Shown here: piece by piece, positions 52,106 to 60,995 of the stretch | Layout: every line of letters starts with the position of its first letter | How positions within the stretch are numbered: the first letter of the stretch is position 1 | Assembly (NCBI RefSeq): GCF_052118625.1 | Contig: NZ_JBQKGW010000004.1 | Location: 132,455-196,454, forward strand | Direction: 5' to 3' | Length of the DNA: 64,000 nucleotides | DNA from: Porcincola sp945869225 | GTDB taxonomy: Bacteria > Bacillota > Clostridia > Lachnospirales > Lachnospiraceae | Notes under the pieces: model-generated | The model's database searches: none | Seen by the model: the letters and a program-made list of their open reading frames with translations, nothing else | Told to the model about the DNA's origin: nothing | Translations under genes and position numbers: made by a program

Positions 52106-53377
52106 ATGAAAGATTTGCATATATCTATTGAAAAAAACGGGGAGCAGACGAAGGTTGGCACCATTCAAGGCGATGGAATTTCCGATGCTGTATTTCGTTA
52201 TGACAGAGCATGGCTTGATCGGGAAGACGCGATTCCAGTATCGCTCAGCCTGCCGCTTCAGGAAGAAGCATTTTCTTCAAAAAAAACAAAAACTTTCTTT
52301 GAAGGCTTGCTGCCTGAGGGGTTCACAAAAAGATCTGTCGCAAAATGGATGCACGCGGATGATCAAGATTATCTGACAATGCTTTCCGGTCTGGGACAGG
52401 AATGTCTGGGTGCCATCCAGGTGATGGAAGGAAATTCAAAACCTCCCAAGGCCAGATATACCAGAATGACAGAACAACAGTTGCGGGAATTTGCAGCGGA
52501 GGGGGCGATCAAATCAGCTGAGCTCGTAACGGCACTGCATCTTTCCCTTGCCGGCGCCTCAGGAAAGACAGGCTTGTATTTTGACGCTGACAATCAGTGC
52601 TGGTACCTTCCTGAAGGCACAGCGCCCAGTACACACATCGTAAAACAAAGCCATGTCCGGTTCAAGGATATTGTGACAAATGAACAGCTTTGCCTGACTA
52701 CTGCAAAGAATCTCGGGATATCTGTTCCATCCAGCTTTGCAGTAAATACTGAAGATGAAAATCTTCTGTTTGCAACGCCACGGTACGACCGGGTACTAAC
52801 AGAAAAACACAGAGTGCTTGACGGCCTGCCGGTTCCACTCAGACTTCATCAGGAGGACATGGCACAGGCCCTGGGAATCCCCGCCGAAAACAAATATGAA
52901 ATCGTGCCATCCGGCTACTGCGAAAAGATTTGCGGACTGCTTCGGGATTTTTCAAGCAACCCGATCAGAGATATCCTTGATTTTTGGAACAGAATTATTT
53001 TTAACGATCTGATCGGAAATACAGACGGACACCTCAAGAATTTTTCATTTCTGTATGATGAGAACCTTGCAGGATTACACCTTGCTCCGGCTTATGATAT
53101 CGTAAGCACAACAATCTACCCCGGGCACACACGGACTCTGTCTATGTACATTGGTGACAGCAACGCCATTGACCAGATCCAGCGCAGTGATTTCATCGAA
53201 GGCGCCGGGCGGTCCGGGATCCGGTCAGCCGTCATCCTGAGGCAGCTTGACACGATGGCTGAACATTTCGAAAAAGCGATCAGTCAGGCAGCTGACACCC
53301 TTCAGGAAAAAGGATATAAAGATGCAGGTACGATCAAGGACAGGATTCTGGAAACTTCCGGGTACAAATATTTATAA
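52106..53377 (+). CDS. HipA-like toxin, Ser/Thr kinase
   Basis: A 423-residue full-length HipA. An N-terminal coupling domain covers about residues 1-100 (FFEGLLPEGFTKRSVAKW). The kinase-type glycine loop is SLAGASGKTGLYF, where E. coli HipA has the autophosphorylated Ser loop. The catalytic Asp is in IGNTDGHLKNFSFL and the metal-binding Asp in LAPAYDIVSTT. All key residues are present, so it should be active. E. coli HipA phosphorylates glutamyl-tRNA synthetase and causes persistence; the target here is unknown. The ATG at 52106 follows GAAGAGGTGACCCTT; an ATG 7 codons earlier overlaps the antitoxin. Confidence 0.9.
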   Translation: MKDLHISIEKNGEQTKVGTIQGDGISDAVFRYDRAWLDREDAIPVSLSLPLQEEAFSSKKTKTFFEGLLPEGFTKRSVAKWMHADDQDYLTMLSGLGQECLGAIQVMEGNSKPPKARYTRMTEQQLREFAAEGAIKSAELVTALHLSLAGASGKTGLYFDADNQCWYLPEGTAPSTHIVKQSHVRFKDIVTNEQLCLTTAKNLGISVPSSFAVNTEDENLLFATPRYDRVLTEKHRVLDGLPVPLRLHQEDMAQALGIPAENKYEIVPSGYCEKICGLLRDFSSNPIRDILDFWNRIIFNDLIGNTDGHLKNFSFLYDENLAGLHLAPAYDIVSTTIYPGHTRTLSMYIGDSNAIDQIQRSDFIEGAGRSGIRSAVILRQLDTMAEHFEKAISQAADTLQEKGYKDAGTIKDRILETSGYKYL

Positions 53378-53386
53378 GGAGGCATA

Positions 53387-54328
53387 ATGATTATCAATAC
53401 CGGAAGCCGCACCGACATTCCGGCCTTCTTTCATACCTGGTTTTACAACCGGATCCGGGAAGGGTATGTCCTGGTGCGCAATCCCTATCAGCCCCAGCAG
53501 GTGACCCGCTATCTGCTCGATCCCGCAGTGGTCGACGTCCTGTCCTTCTGCTCCAAGAATCCTGCCCCGATGCTGCCCCGTATCCATGAACTGGACACCT
53601 TCCGGCAGCTCTGGCACGTGACAATCACCCCTTATGGCCGTGACATCGAACCTTATGTCCCGACGAAGACCGAAGTTCTGAAAACCTTCCGGGCACTTTC
53701 CGAAGTTGTCGGGAAAGATGCCATCGTCTGGCGGTATGACCCGGTCTTTCTGTCGGAAAAATACAGTCTTTCGTTCCACAAGAAGGCCTTCCGGTCCATG
53801 GCAGCGTTTCTGAGAGGCACTACAGAGCAGTGTGTCGTGAGCTTCATTGATCTTTATGAGAAGACGAAGAGGAACTTTCCTCAGGCCCGGACCGTTTCCA
53901 GCGCTCAGCAGGAGGAGCTCATCGATGCGTTCGACAGCATCGCGGCAGAAAACGGTATGCAGATTCATCTGTGCTGCGAGTCCTCTGCCTTGACTGCCGG
54001 ACATCCTCATACAGACGCCCAGGGCTGTTTCTCCCAGGCCGTCATCGAAAAGGCGGCAGGCATCCATCTGTCCGTTCCGTCCCATTCGCCAGCCAGAAAG
54101 GCCTGCGCATGTCTCCTTGGCGGAGACATCGGGGCTTACAACACCTGCCTGCACGGCTGCCGCTACTGCTATGCAAACTACGACAGGGCAATTGTGGAAG
54201 CACATGCCGCGGCACATGACCCCGAATCGCCCTATCTCATCGGTCATGCGATGGCAGGCGACATCATCAAGGACGCAGATCAAAAATCGTGGATCGACCG
54301 GCAGATGAACCTCTTTGATTTTCTGTAA
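53387..54328 (+). CDS. DUF1848 protein (radical-SAM-like), next to HipBA
   Basis: A 313-residue protein of the DUF1848 family, whose function is unknown. It begins IINTGSRTDIPAFFHTWFYN. It has VWRYDPVFLSEKYS and CVVSFIDLYEKT, and a C-terminal cysteine cluster CLHGCRYCYANYD that resembles an iron-sulfur site. Two more cysteines (LCCESS) precede it. It starts 9 bp after the hipA stop with AAGGAGG, so it is probably co-transcribed with the toxin-antitoxin pair. It ends 5 bp before the stop of a convergent LacI gene. Biochemistry of this family is not established. Confidence 0.85.
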   Translation: MIINTGSRTDIPAFFHTWFYNRIREGYVLVRNPYQPQQVTRYLLDPAVVDVLSFCSKNPAPMLPRIHELDTFRQLWHVTITPYGRDIEPYVPTKTEVLKTFRALSEVVGKDAIVWRYDPVFLSEKYSLSFHKKAFRSMAAFLRGTTEQCVVSFIDLYEKTKRNFPQARTVSSAQQEELIDAFDSIAAENGMQIHLCCESSALTAGHPHTDAQGCFSQAVIEKAAGIHLSVPSHSPARKACACLLGGDIGAYNTCLHGCRYCYANYDRAIVEAHAAAHDPESPYLIGHAMAGDIIKDADQKSWIDRQMNLFDFL

Positions 54329-54333
54329 AGCAC

Positions 54334-55314
54334 TCAGAGTGTCTTTCCATTCAGATAATCCGCTGAGATTACGAGATCTGTTATGCAGTCTTTTTTCTCA
54401 ATGAGGGACAGCAGCATATCTACGGCCGCATGGCCGATCTCTTCCTCATGATTGTCGATGGTATCAATCCGCGGGACGACATAGTCCAGGATGCTGGTAC
54501 CGTCAAAACCGGTCAGACCGTACTCCGTCCCGGCGCTGAGTCCGCAGCCGCGGAAGAATTTCATGAGCTCCAGCGCAAAGATATCCCCGGAACAGATGAA
54601 TGCAGTTCCTCTTTCCGGCAAGAGAAGCGACTTACACCTGTCACTGTAGTCCTCGCATTCGATGACGTAATAATCTGAAAATCCGGCGTCCTTCACAGCT
54701 TCCAGAAATCCCGCTCGGCGCTCCTCGTGTACATAGAGATTCAATCCTCTTCTGGACAGAGGCGGGCATACGAATACAAGCCGTCTGTACGCTTTACGGA
54801 TGGCTTTCTGCACAAGCTGGTAGACAGCCTTCCGATTGTCTACTCCTACAAATGGGAGTCCTCTCCCGACCCTGTTGTCCACCGTTACAATCGGCACCGG
54901 CGCCTTTTTCAGCATGTCTGCATAGGAGCCTTCCGCATTGACGGAAGACAGGATGATTCCGTCAACATGGTAATCCAGAAGCCGATTGACCTGCTGTTGC
55001 TCCAGCGCCGGATCCTGTCCGTGCAGCATAATGTTGACGCTATATCCATTGTTCCGGGAGCGCTCCTCGACGGCGTTCACAATCTGTGCAAAATGCTGGT
55101 TCATGACATTCAGAACCACAACTCCGATCGTATAGGTTCTCGACATCGCCAGTCCGCGCGCAAGCAGATCCGGCCTGTAGCCATTCTCCTGTGCAGTCTG
55201 CCTGATTCTGGTTTTTGTGGCATCACTGATCCGCCCCGTACCATTCAGCGCACGGATCACCGTTGTTCTTGATACGCCGCAGATTCTCGCGATATCATTG
55301 ATCGTCACGCCCAT
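54334..55314 (-). CDS. LacI-family regulator of the arabinan operon
   Basis: A 326-residue repressor. The helix-turn-helix is TINDIARICGVSRTTVIRAL and the hinge GYRPDLLARGLAMS. A periplasmic-binding-like effector domain ends with DMLLSLIEKKDC. Position after the GH51 gene, at the far end of the binding protein-permease-permease-GH51 operon, suggests it controls that operon. Palindromes 5 kb away at 60149-60200 are the likely targets. GAGAGGGGCACAGT precedes the ATG. The effector is probably an arabino-oligosaccharide or arabinose. Confidence 0.9.
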   Translation of the reverse strand: MGVTINDIARICGVSRTTVIRALNGTGRISDATKTRIRQTAQENGYRPDLLARGLAMSRTYTIGVVVLNVMNQHFAQIVNAVEERSRNNGYSVNIMLHGQDPALEQQQVNRLLDYHVDGIILSSVNAEGSYADMLKKAPVPIVTVDNRVGRGLPFVGVDNRKAVYQLVQKAIRKAYRRLVFVCPPLSRRGLNLYVHEERRAGFLEAVKDAGFSDYYVIECEDYSDRCKSLLLPERGTAFICSGDIFALELMKFFRGCGLSAGTEYGLTGFDGTSILDYVVPRIDTIDNHEEEIGHAAVDMLLSLIEKKDCITDLVISADYLNGKTL

Positions 55315-55394
55315 ACTGTGCCCCTCTCGTTTTCCCTGTCGGATCCTTCTTTCAGCACCGCAGGGATTTTCTCGATTATAGCATGGAAAACCAC

Positions 55395-56903
55395 TCAGAC
55401 CAGAGACACGCTGACCATTTCAAAGGAAAGCGGCTCCATCCTCACTGTCATCTTCCCATTTTTAAGCAGCACATTGTCACACGTATGCGGCACGACCTTA
55501 TTATGATCAATACTGTTATTATCCTTCCTGTCCTTCGCACTGAGGACCTGATCCAGGATGACCGCCTGCGGCTGAAACCCTTCCATCGAAAAGACCGCCT
55601 CTGAGGCATTCTCGGCACGATTCACCAGACAGAAGACAAGCCGCTTCCGCTCCTCGTCATAGATGGTGACATGATCCAGATACGGAACATTCTCAAATCC
55701 GCCGGCGGAATAACCGTCTTCTGCTGAGCGTTCCTCCAGCACACGTCCTCTGCAGTTTTCCGCCATCAGGGAGAACACGTAGTATATAGGCTGTAACCAG
55801 ATGCCGCCCCCTTTGACCGTCATGATGCAAGCACTGATATTGGTCAGGAGAGACTGGCAGCCAATCTTCACTCTGTCCGCATGCTTCAGCATCGCCATCA
55901 GCATGCTGGCAAAAAGCAGGGAATCCTCAAGCGAATAGATCTGCTCACTGAATGCCGGTGCGATCCGCCAGGGATGCGCCGCCACATCCGCTTCAACCTG
56001 CTTGTCAGAAATGGACCAGACGCCCCATTCGTCCATGGCGATATCGATCGTCCGGCCGCTCCGTCTCCTGAATTTTTCAACATCACAGAGGTCTGCGATG
56101 GTTTTCATGAAGCGTTCAAGATCGAGCGACTGCGACAGAAACGCAGCTGTTCCTTTCTCCTGCCCGCCATAGTACTGGTGGAGTGAGATGTAATCCGCAT
56201 AATCATAGGTTTCCCGGATCACTTCCTGATCCCAGTCCGGACAGGTCTCTCTCGATGACAGGGAACTTCCGCACACTGCCAGCTGAATAGACGGATCGAG
56301 CAGCTTCATGGCCTTTCCGGTCTCATGCGCCAGCCGCGCATACTCCTGCGCTGTCCTGTGTCCGATCTGCCACTCCCCGTCCATCTCGTTGCCGAGGCAC
56401 CAGGTTTTCACCCTGTACGGCTCCGGGTGACCATTTTCCACGCGAAGATCGCTGTAACAGGTTCCTGCCTCACTGTTCACATATTCCAGAAAGGATACAG
56501 CCTCCCTGATCCCTGCTGTCCCGAGGTTCACTGCCAGAATCGGCTCAATCCGGGCTTTGTCTGCCCATTTCATGAACTCGTCAATCCCAACCTCGTTGGT
56601 CTCAATGCTTTTCCAGGCCAGGTCTCTTTTTTTCGGACGCCGGCTGACCGGTCCTGTCCCGTCCATCCAGTCATATCCGGACACAAAATTCCCGCCCGGA
56701 TAGCGGACCGCCGTCACCCCCATGTTCCTCGCTGCGTCGATCACATCCGTCCGGAATCCATCCTCGTCCGCAAGCGGATGCCCTTTTTCATAAATTCCGG
56801 AATACACCACGCGCCCCATATGCTCGACAAACGATCCGAACAATCTCCGGTCGATCCATCCTTTTGTATATGCTCTGTTGATCGTAATCGCTGCTCTGTT
56901 CAT
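55395..56903 (-). CDS. GH51 alpha-L-arabinofuranosidase
   Basis: A 502-residue intracellular glycosidase that removes arabinofuranose from arabinan or arabinoxylan oligosaccharides. Signatures are RRLFGSFVEHMGRVVYSGIY and VRYPGGNFVSGYDW. The acid/base Glu is in TWCLGNEMDGEWQ and the nucleophile Glu in IAMDEWGVWS. The C-terminal beta-sandwich ends FEMVSVSLV. No signal peptide is present. It starts 7 bp after the permease stop with AAGGAGT upstream. Confidence 0.95.
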   Translation of the reverse strand: MNRAAITINRAYTKGWIDRRLFGSFVEHMGRVVYSGIYEKGHPLADEDGFRTDVIDAARNMGVTAVRYPGGNFVSGYDWMDGTGPVSRRPKKRDLAWKSIETNEVGIDEFMKWADKARIEPILAVNLGTAGIREAVSFLEYVNSEAGTCYSDLRVENGHPEPYRVKTWCLGNEMDGEWQIGHRTAQEYARLAHETGKAMKLLDPSIQLAVCGSSLSSRETCPDWDQEVIRETYDYADYISLHQYYGGQEKGTAAFLSQSLDLERFMKTIADLCDVEKFRRRSGRTIDIAMDEWGVWSISDKQVEADVAAHPWRIAPAFSEQIYSLEDSLLFASMLMAMLKHADRVKIGCQSLLTNISACIMTVKGGGIWLQPIYYVFSLMAENCRGRVLEERSAEDGYSAGGFENVPYLDHVTIYDEERKRLVFCLVNRAENASEAVFSMEGFQPQAVILDQVLSAKDRKDNNSIDHNKVVPHTCDNVLLKNGKMTVRMEPLSFEMVSVSLV

Positions 56904-56910
56904 ATCGTTT

Positions 56911-57732
56911 TTACTCCTTCATGCCGGATGTCGCGATGCCCTCTACAAAGAATTTCTGTCCTGCAAAAAACAGGATGAGAAGAGGCGTCACAGAAATTGC
57001 GGTTGCCGCCAGCGTCGGCCCATACTTAATGGAGTGCGTTCCTACTAGAATTGCCAGTCCTGCAGAGAGCGTCCTGTTCTCCGCCGAGCTCGTCAGCATC
57101 ATCGGATACAAGAGGTCATTCCAGTTGTTCATAAAATGAAAGATTCCAAGCGTGACAAAGGCGGGCTTTGACAATGGCAGGGTGATGGTTCTGTAGATAC
57201 CGAATTCACTCATTCCATCGATTCTGGCTGCCTCGTCCAGGGAAGGCGGAATATTGCGGAAAAAGGAGGTCAGCATGAAAATCCCATAGGCACTGGATGC
57301 TCTTGGAAGTACAAGACCGACAATGGTATTCAAAATCCCCATCCGGTACTCTTCCATGTAGAGCGGAATCATGATGACCTGAAATGGCACCATCATCGTG
57401 AGCAGGATGATGCTGAAAAGCATTTTCCTGCCTCTGAAGTGCATCCTTGAGAAGGCGTATGCCGCCAGCGAATCAACCCCAAGCGAAATCAACGTTACCA
57501 GACCCGCGAAGAGAACTGTGTTCACCAGCATCCGGAGCACCGGAATTGCCTTCATGACATATGCGTACTGTACCGTCACAAAACGGGACGGAAAAAAGTG
57601 CGGCGGCCATTTTATGACGTCAATGTCTGACTTGAAGGAAGACACATACAGCCAGACAAGTGGAAAAAGAACCAGTATCATAATCAGCACCAGAAGGATA
57701 TCCCCCGGAAGCTGTGATTTTCTTTTTTTCAT
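56911..57732 (-). CDS. Carbohydrate ABC transporter permease, MalG type (arabinan operon)
   Basis: A 273-residue six-helix permease. It begins KKRKSQLPGDILLVLIMILV. The EAA loop is SLDEAARIDGMSEFGIYRTI and the C-terminus GQKFFVEGIATSGMKE. It overlaps its partner's stop by 4 bp. The GH51 gene downstream suggests arabino-oligosaccharide import. Confidence 0.92.
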   Translation of the reverse strand: MKKRKSQLPGDILLVLIMILVLFPLVWLYVSSFKSDIDVIKWPPHFFPSRFVTVQYAYVMKAIPVLRMLVNTVLFAGLVTLISLGVDSLAAYAFSRMHFRGRKMLFSIILLTMMVPFQVIMIPLYMEEYRMGILNTIVGLVLPRASSAYGIFMLTSFFRNIPPSLDEAARIDGMSEFGIYRTITLPLSKPAFVTLGIFHFMNNWNDLLYPMMLTSSAENRTLSAGLAILVGTHSIKYGPTLAATAISVTPLLILFFAGQKFFVEGIATSGMKE

Positions 57733-58694
57733 AGTTCATCGTCCTGTCCGAATGAATATCTGCGTGTGACCGCAGTCACAACCGCAATCAATAGGAAGAG
57801 ATAGACGGCGATCGAGGAGGCATACCCCAGATTGAAGGGTGCCGTCTGAAATCCCCGGTCGTAGATATATCCGACCAGTGTCTCCGTCTTGTAGAGCGGT
57901 CCGCCCCCTGTCATGACATAGATCTGATCAAAAACCTGAAGGGCCGTGATCAGCGTTGTAACGAGACAGAATCCGATAGAATCCCGGATTCCAGGGATCG
58001 TCACGTAGAAAAACTGCTGCCATCTGCCTGCGCCGTCGAGCTCCGCCGACTCATAGAGAGACGGCGAAACGCCGAGCGCCGCAGCAGACAAGATGGTAAG
58101 GGTATACCCGAACGATTTCCAGACAGACACGAAGATGACCGTCGGCATCGCCCATGTGGGACTTCCCAGAAGGTTTGGAAGCTGAATGCCAACTTTCGAC
58201 AGCAGGTACGGAAGCATGCCGGAGTTCGGATCCAGAAGCATGGACCACACAATGCTGATGGCCGTCATGGAGCACACATAGGGCAGGTAGAACACCGAAC
58301 GCAGAAACTTGTCAAAGCGCCGGTTCCTCATCATGAACATCAGGAGGAAAAGTGCCAGAAACACCTGAAGCGGCACCTCAAACAGGGTAAACACACAGGT
58401 ATTCAGGGTTGCGTTCCATACCCGGCTGTCGTGAAAGGCCTTCCTGAAATTGTCCAGCCCTACAAAGCTTCCGCCTTTCATATAGATGTTAATGTCCGTC
58501 AGACTGATCCCGAAAGCACCGATCAGCGGAACAAAGACAAACACGGTGAGGATCGCAAGGGACGGCAGTAAAAAAAGGTATGCCTGTTTCTGGGAACGCC
58601 GGGTGCCTGTCTGTTTTCCAGATTTCTTCGCAGGCCATCGCCTTCCTCTTCCACATTCAGTCTGTCCTTCCAAAATCATCCTTTGTTCTGCCAT
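57729..58694 (-). CDS. Carbohydrate ABC transporter permease, MalF/UgpA type (arabinan operon)
   Basis: A 321-residue permease. A long basic cytoplasmic N-terminus of about 35 residues, rich in Arg, Lys and Gly, precedes the first helix (AYLFLLPSLAILTVFVFVPL). The EAA motif is LYESAELDGAGRWQQFFYVT. CAGGAGGAAGAGG precedes the ATG at 58694. Two tandem stem-loops lie between it and the binding-protein gene. No ATPase gene is linked. Confidence 0.92.
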   Translation of the reverse strand: MAEQRMILEGQTECGRGRRWPAKKSGKQTGTRRSQKQAYLFLLPSLAILTVFVFVPLIGAFGISLTDINIYMKGGSFVGLDNFRKAFHDSRVWNATLNTCVFTLFEVPLQVFLALFLLMFMMRNRRFDKFLRSVFYLPYVCSMTAISIVWSMLLDPNSGMLPYLLSKVGIQLPNLLGSPTWAMPTVIFVSVWKSFGYTLTILSAAALGVSPSLYESAELDGAGRWQQFFYVTIPGIRDSIGFCLVTTLITALQVFDQIYVMTGGGPLYKTETLVGYIYDRGFQTAPFNLGYASSIAVYLFLLIAVVTAVTRRYSFGQDDEL

Positions 58695-58715
58695 CCCTCT
58701 TCCTCCTGCTGCGCA

Positions 58716-58792
58716 CGCTCAAACATACACGCAGTCTGCGTGATTCTTCATGCGATCTGCTTCGGCGCTCAAACATGCACGCACTCTGCGTG
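58716..58792 (-). repeat. Tandem intercistronic stem-loops, binding protein to permease (arabinan operon)
   Basis: Two 27-bp copies, starting at 58716 and 58766, share CGCTCAAACAT followed by CACGCA-3-TGCGTG hairpins. The loop differs by one base between copies. They lie between the binding-protein stop and the permease start, and probably stabilise the binding-protein mRNA or lower permease expression. Confidence 0.75.
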
Positions 58793-58827
58793 TTTCTTTG
58801 TGATTCAGCAGACTGCCGTCTGCCGGA

Positions 58828-60096
58828 TTACTTTCCTGCAATCACCTGATCAAGCGCATCGGACGCTTCCTGCACGCAGGTCTTCACATCCTGCCCTGCA
58901 AGAACCTTCTCCATCATCGGCTTCATCACATCGTTATCAATCTGGCTTCCGCTTGCCAGTCTCAGATGCCAGTCACGCCCGATCGTGGAAGCCTTCGAAA
59001 CATCCGTCAGAATCTCATTCCCCTTGATATCCGGATCCTCCAGAAGTGTCTTGGACCACACCGGGAATCCGTTTACCATGGACCACTTCTTCAGCACCTC
59101 ATCAGAAAGCCAGTGCGCCATCCATTTGTAGACTGCAGCCCGCGTCTCGTCACTTGCACCCTTGGCCAGCATCCAGTCACATCCTCCTGCCGGAGCAAAT
59201 GCACCTGCCGAGCCTGCCGGCAGCGCTGTAATGCCATAGTTGATCCCCAGCTGGTTCAGACCATTGATGTTCCAGGGTCCATTAATCTCCATTGCAAGCT
59301 GACCGGCCTGGAACATCGTGTCCGCCTCCGCCGCGCCGAGGCTCTCCGGAGAAACCCCATCCTTCATCAGATTCTGCATCCATGTCAGTGTATCGATGTT
59401 CTCCTGAGAGTTCAGCAGATTCTTCGTCCCATCCTCACTGATCACATCGCCTCCATTAGCCCAGAGGAACTCGACATAATTCAGATAATCTGTCGGAAAT
59501 GCAATTCCGTACTGCTTCTTTGAGGCATCTGTTGTCTTCCTCGCCGCATCTGCGAATTCATCCAGTGTTGTCGGCGGAGTCTCCGGATCCAGCCCTGCTG
59601 CCTGAAACAGATCCTTGTTGTAGTACAGATACTGAAGGTTATACTGCATCGGTACCCCATACTGGCTGCCATCGATATAGGAATTCTGCAGGACACTGTC
59701 CGTAAAGTTCGATGAATCAAGTCCGGTTACTTTCCAGAAATCATCAATCGGCTCGAGCATATCGTTGTCCTTGTACTGCTGCATCAGCTCGATCCCGGCG
59801 AGGATAAAATCCGGCCCATTCCCGGTAGAGACGGCAGTCGGAAGCTTTGCCTGCAGCGTCTGGTAATCCATGATGTCGATATTGACCGTTACGTTGTCGG
59901 TGTTGGTCTTGTTATAGTCATCGACAATCTCACGAAGCACGTCTCCGTCTGACCCGGTGAAGTTGCACCAGAACGAGATCGTGATCGGATCCGAAGCTGC
60001 CGCTTCTGTCTCTGCTGCCATCGCCGGCATTCCGCCCAGCAGCATGGATGCTGTCATCGCCCCGGCAAGGACTGTACTACAAATCTGTTTGTTCAT
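58828..60096 (-). CDS. Arabino-oligosaccharide-type ABC extracellular solute-binding protein
   Basis: A 422-residue family 1 binding protein. The signal peptide is NKQICSTVLAGAMTASMLLG followed by GMPAMAAE, with a signal peptidase I site and no lipobox cysteine at the cleavage point. The mature part begins DPITISFWCNFTGSDGDVLR, and signatures include GMPAN-type hinge positions and FQAGQLAMEINGPWNING. AAAGGAGACAAGCGT precedes the ATG. It is the first gene of the operon, after two palindromic operators. Confidence 0.9.
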   Translation of the reverse strand: MNKQICSTVLAGAMTASMLLGGMPAMAAETEAAASDPITISFWCNFTGSDGDVLREIVDDYNKTNTDNVTVNIDIMDYQTLQAKLPTAVSTGNGPDFILAGIELMQQYKDNDMLEPIDDFWKVTGLDSSNFTDSVLQNSYIDGSQYGVPMQYNLQYLYYNKDLFQAAGLDPETPPTTLDEFADAARKTTDASKKQYGIAFPTDYLNYVEFLWANGGDVISEDGTKNLLNSQENIDTLTWMQNLMKDGVSPESLGAAEADTMFQAGQLAMEINGPWNINGLNQLGINYGITALPAGSAGAFAPAGGCDWMLAKGASDETRAAVYKWMAHWLSDEVLKKWSMVNGFPVWSKTLLEDPDIKGNEILTDVSKASTIGRDWHLRLASGSQIDNDVMKPMMEKVLAGQDVKTCVQEASDALDQVIAGK

Positions 60097-60148
60097 ACGC
60101 TTGTCTCCTTTGTGAAGTGTTTGTGGTGATATCGACGGTTTCTGTGTA

Positions 60149-60200
60149 TGCGTACTCGCGTACGCATATTTCCAAAATAGAATGCGTACTCGCGTACGCC
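60149..60200. promoter_or_regulatory. Paired LacI-type operators of the arabinan operon
   Basis: TGCGTACTCGCGTACGCA (60149-60166) and a copy differing only in the last base (60183-60200) lie 34 bp apart, upstream of the binding-protein gene. A TTGACA -35 on the minus strand is at 60232-60237. The -10 is unclear (a TATATA is too far away), so the promoter is not fully resolved. Confidence 0.75.
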
Positions 60201-60399
60201 TTATATACTTCTTATCACTTTGCCCGAATCATGTCAATAGTGATTCTATTTTATGGCATTATGCACAATTTAATGACTCCGATTTTGTAACGTCAAACGA
60301 AACCGGAACGATCACAGACACTTCACCCCGCCCGATGAAGCCTTCCATGCCGTTCCGGCTGTGTCTAACGCTGAGAATCTTCCAGGATTATTTCAGGCT

Positions 60400-60805
60400 T
60401 TATTTCTCCAGTTCTACCTCATCTGTATACTCCGGTGGCTTGTCATGAACGCGGTCCCCACCCCTGACAAACCGGGTCGCGATATAGAAATGCTTTGGAG
60501 CCTCCTGGAACCCGGTACTGTCAGCTCCCAGCTTCCGTCGCCCAGCTCTTCCACATCTTCAGACTGTCCTTATCAAGATCAAAGCGATGGTGTTCCTGTC
60601 CGCTCACCTTGACATTCATCTGGTTCCGGACCAGATTCTGCGCCTGCTTTGTACGGAAGAAGTGTTCGAAGATAGATGCAAGTTTTCCTGAGGTCGCTGC
60701 TATGACAGCTCCGCCAAGTAACTGTGTCAACGCAAGCTGCTGCATTGTATCTGCACCGGTACTTTCATTGTCACACTTAATAGAGTATTCTGCAGGGCAT
60801 ATGGT
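60400..60805 (-). pseudogene. Decayed coding region, possibly a conflict-system small protein
   Basis: Two coding-like segments in different minus-strand frames. One (about 60521-60805) reads ALTQLLGGAVIAATSGKLAS, then IFEHFFRTKQAQNLVRNQMN, then VKVSGQEHHRFDLDKDSLK. The other (about 60400-60558) reads GFQEAPKHFYIATRFVRGGD, then RVHDKPPEYTDEVELEK. Neither has a good start or ribosome binding site. Codon use looks real in both, so I read them as a frameshifted remnant. The first resembles, by eye only, the small EACC1-type proteins of conflict systems. The rest of 60201-60995 shows nothing clear apart from the terminator at 60844. Confidence 0.3.
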
Positions 60806-60843
60806 TCAATACCTCAATCGAGTAGGACACGGTCGCCTTCCAT

Positions 60844-60878
60844 AAAAAAGCGCCAGTCCAACCCTGGGCTGGCGCTTT
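60844..60878 (-). terminator. Intrinsic terminator of the GntR-ABC operon
   Basis: A 12-bp stem beginning AAAGCGCCAG and closing with CTGGCGCTTT, with a U-tract on the minus strand, about 120 bp past the permease stop. Confidence 0.85.
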
Positions 60879-60995
60879 CAGCGTCCCGTAACCATCTCTG
60901 ATTCTTTTTTCAGTGAGCACTCCAGCATTCGTCGTTTTCTGTGTCGATTATTGGAAGCGGCCATGCTCTGAGCTTTGTTCTGTCCTGCCCCTGTG

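Noticed and set aside
51492..54328. tRNA-Arg followed by HipBA as an integrated island
   Set aside because: I saw no second copy of the tRNA 3' end, no integrase and no att-like repeat within the window.
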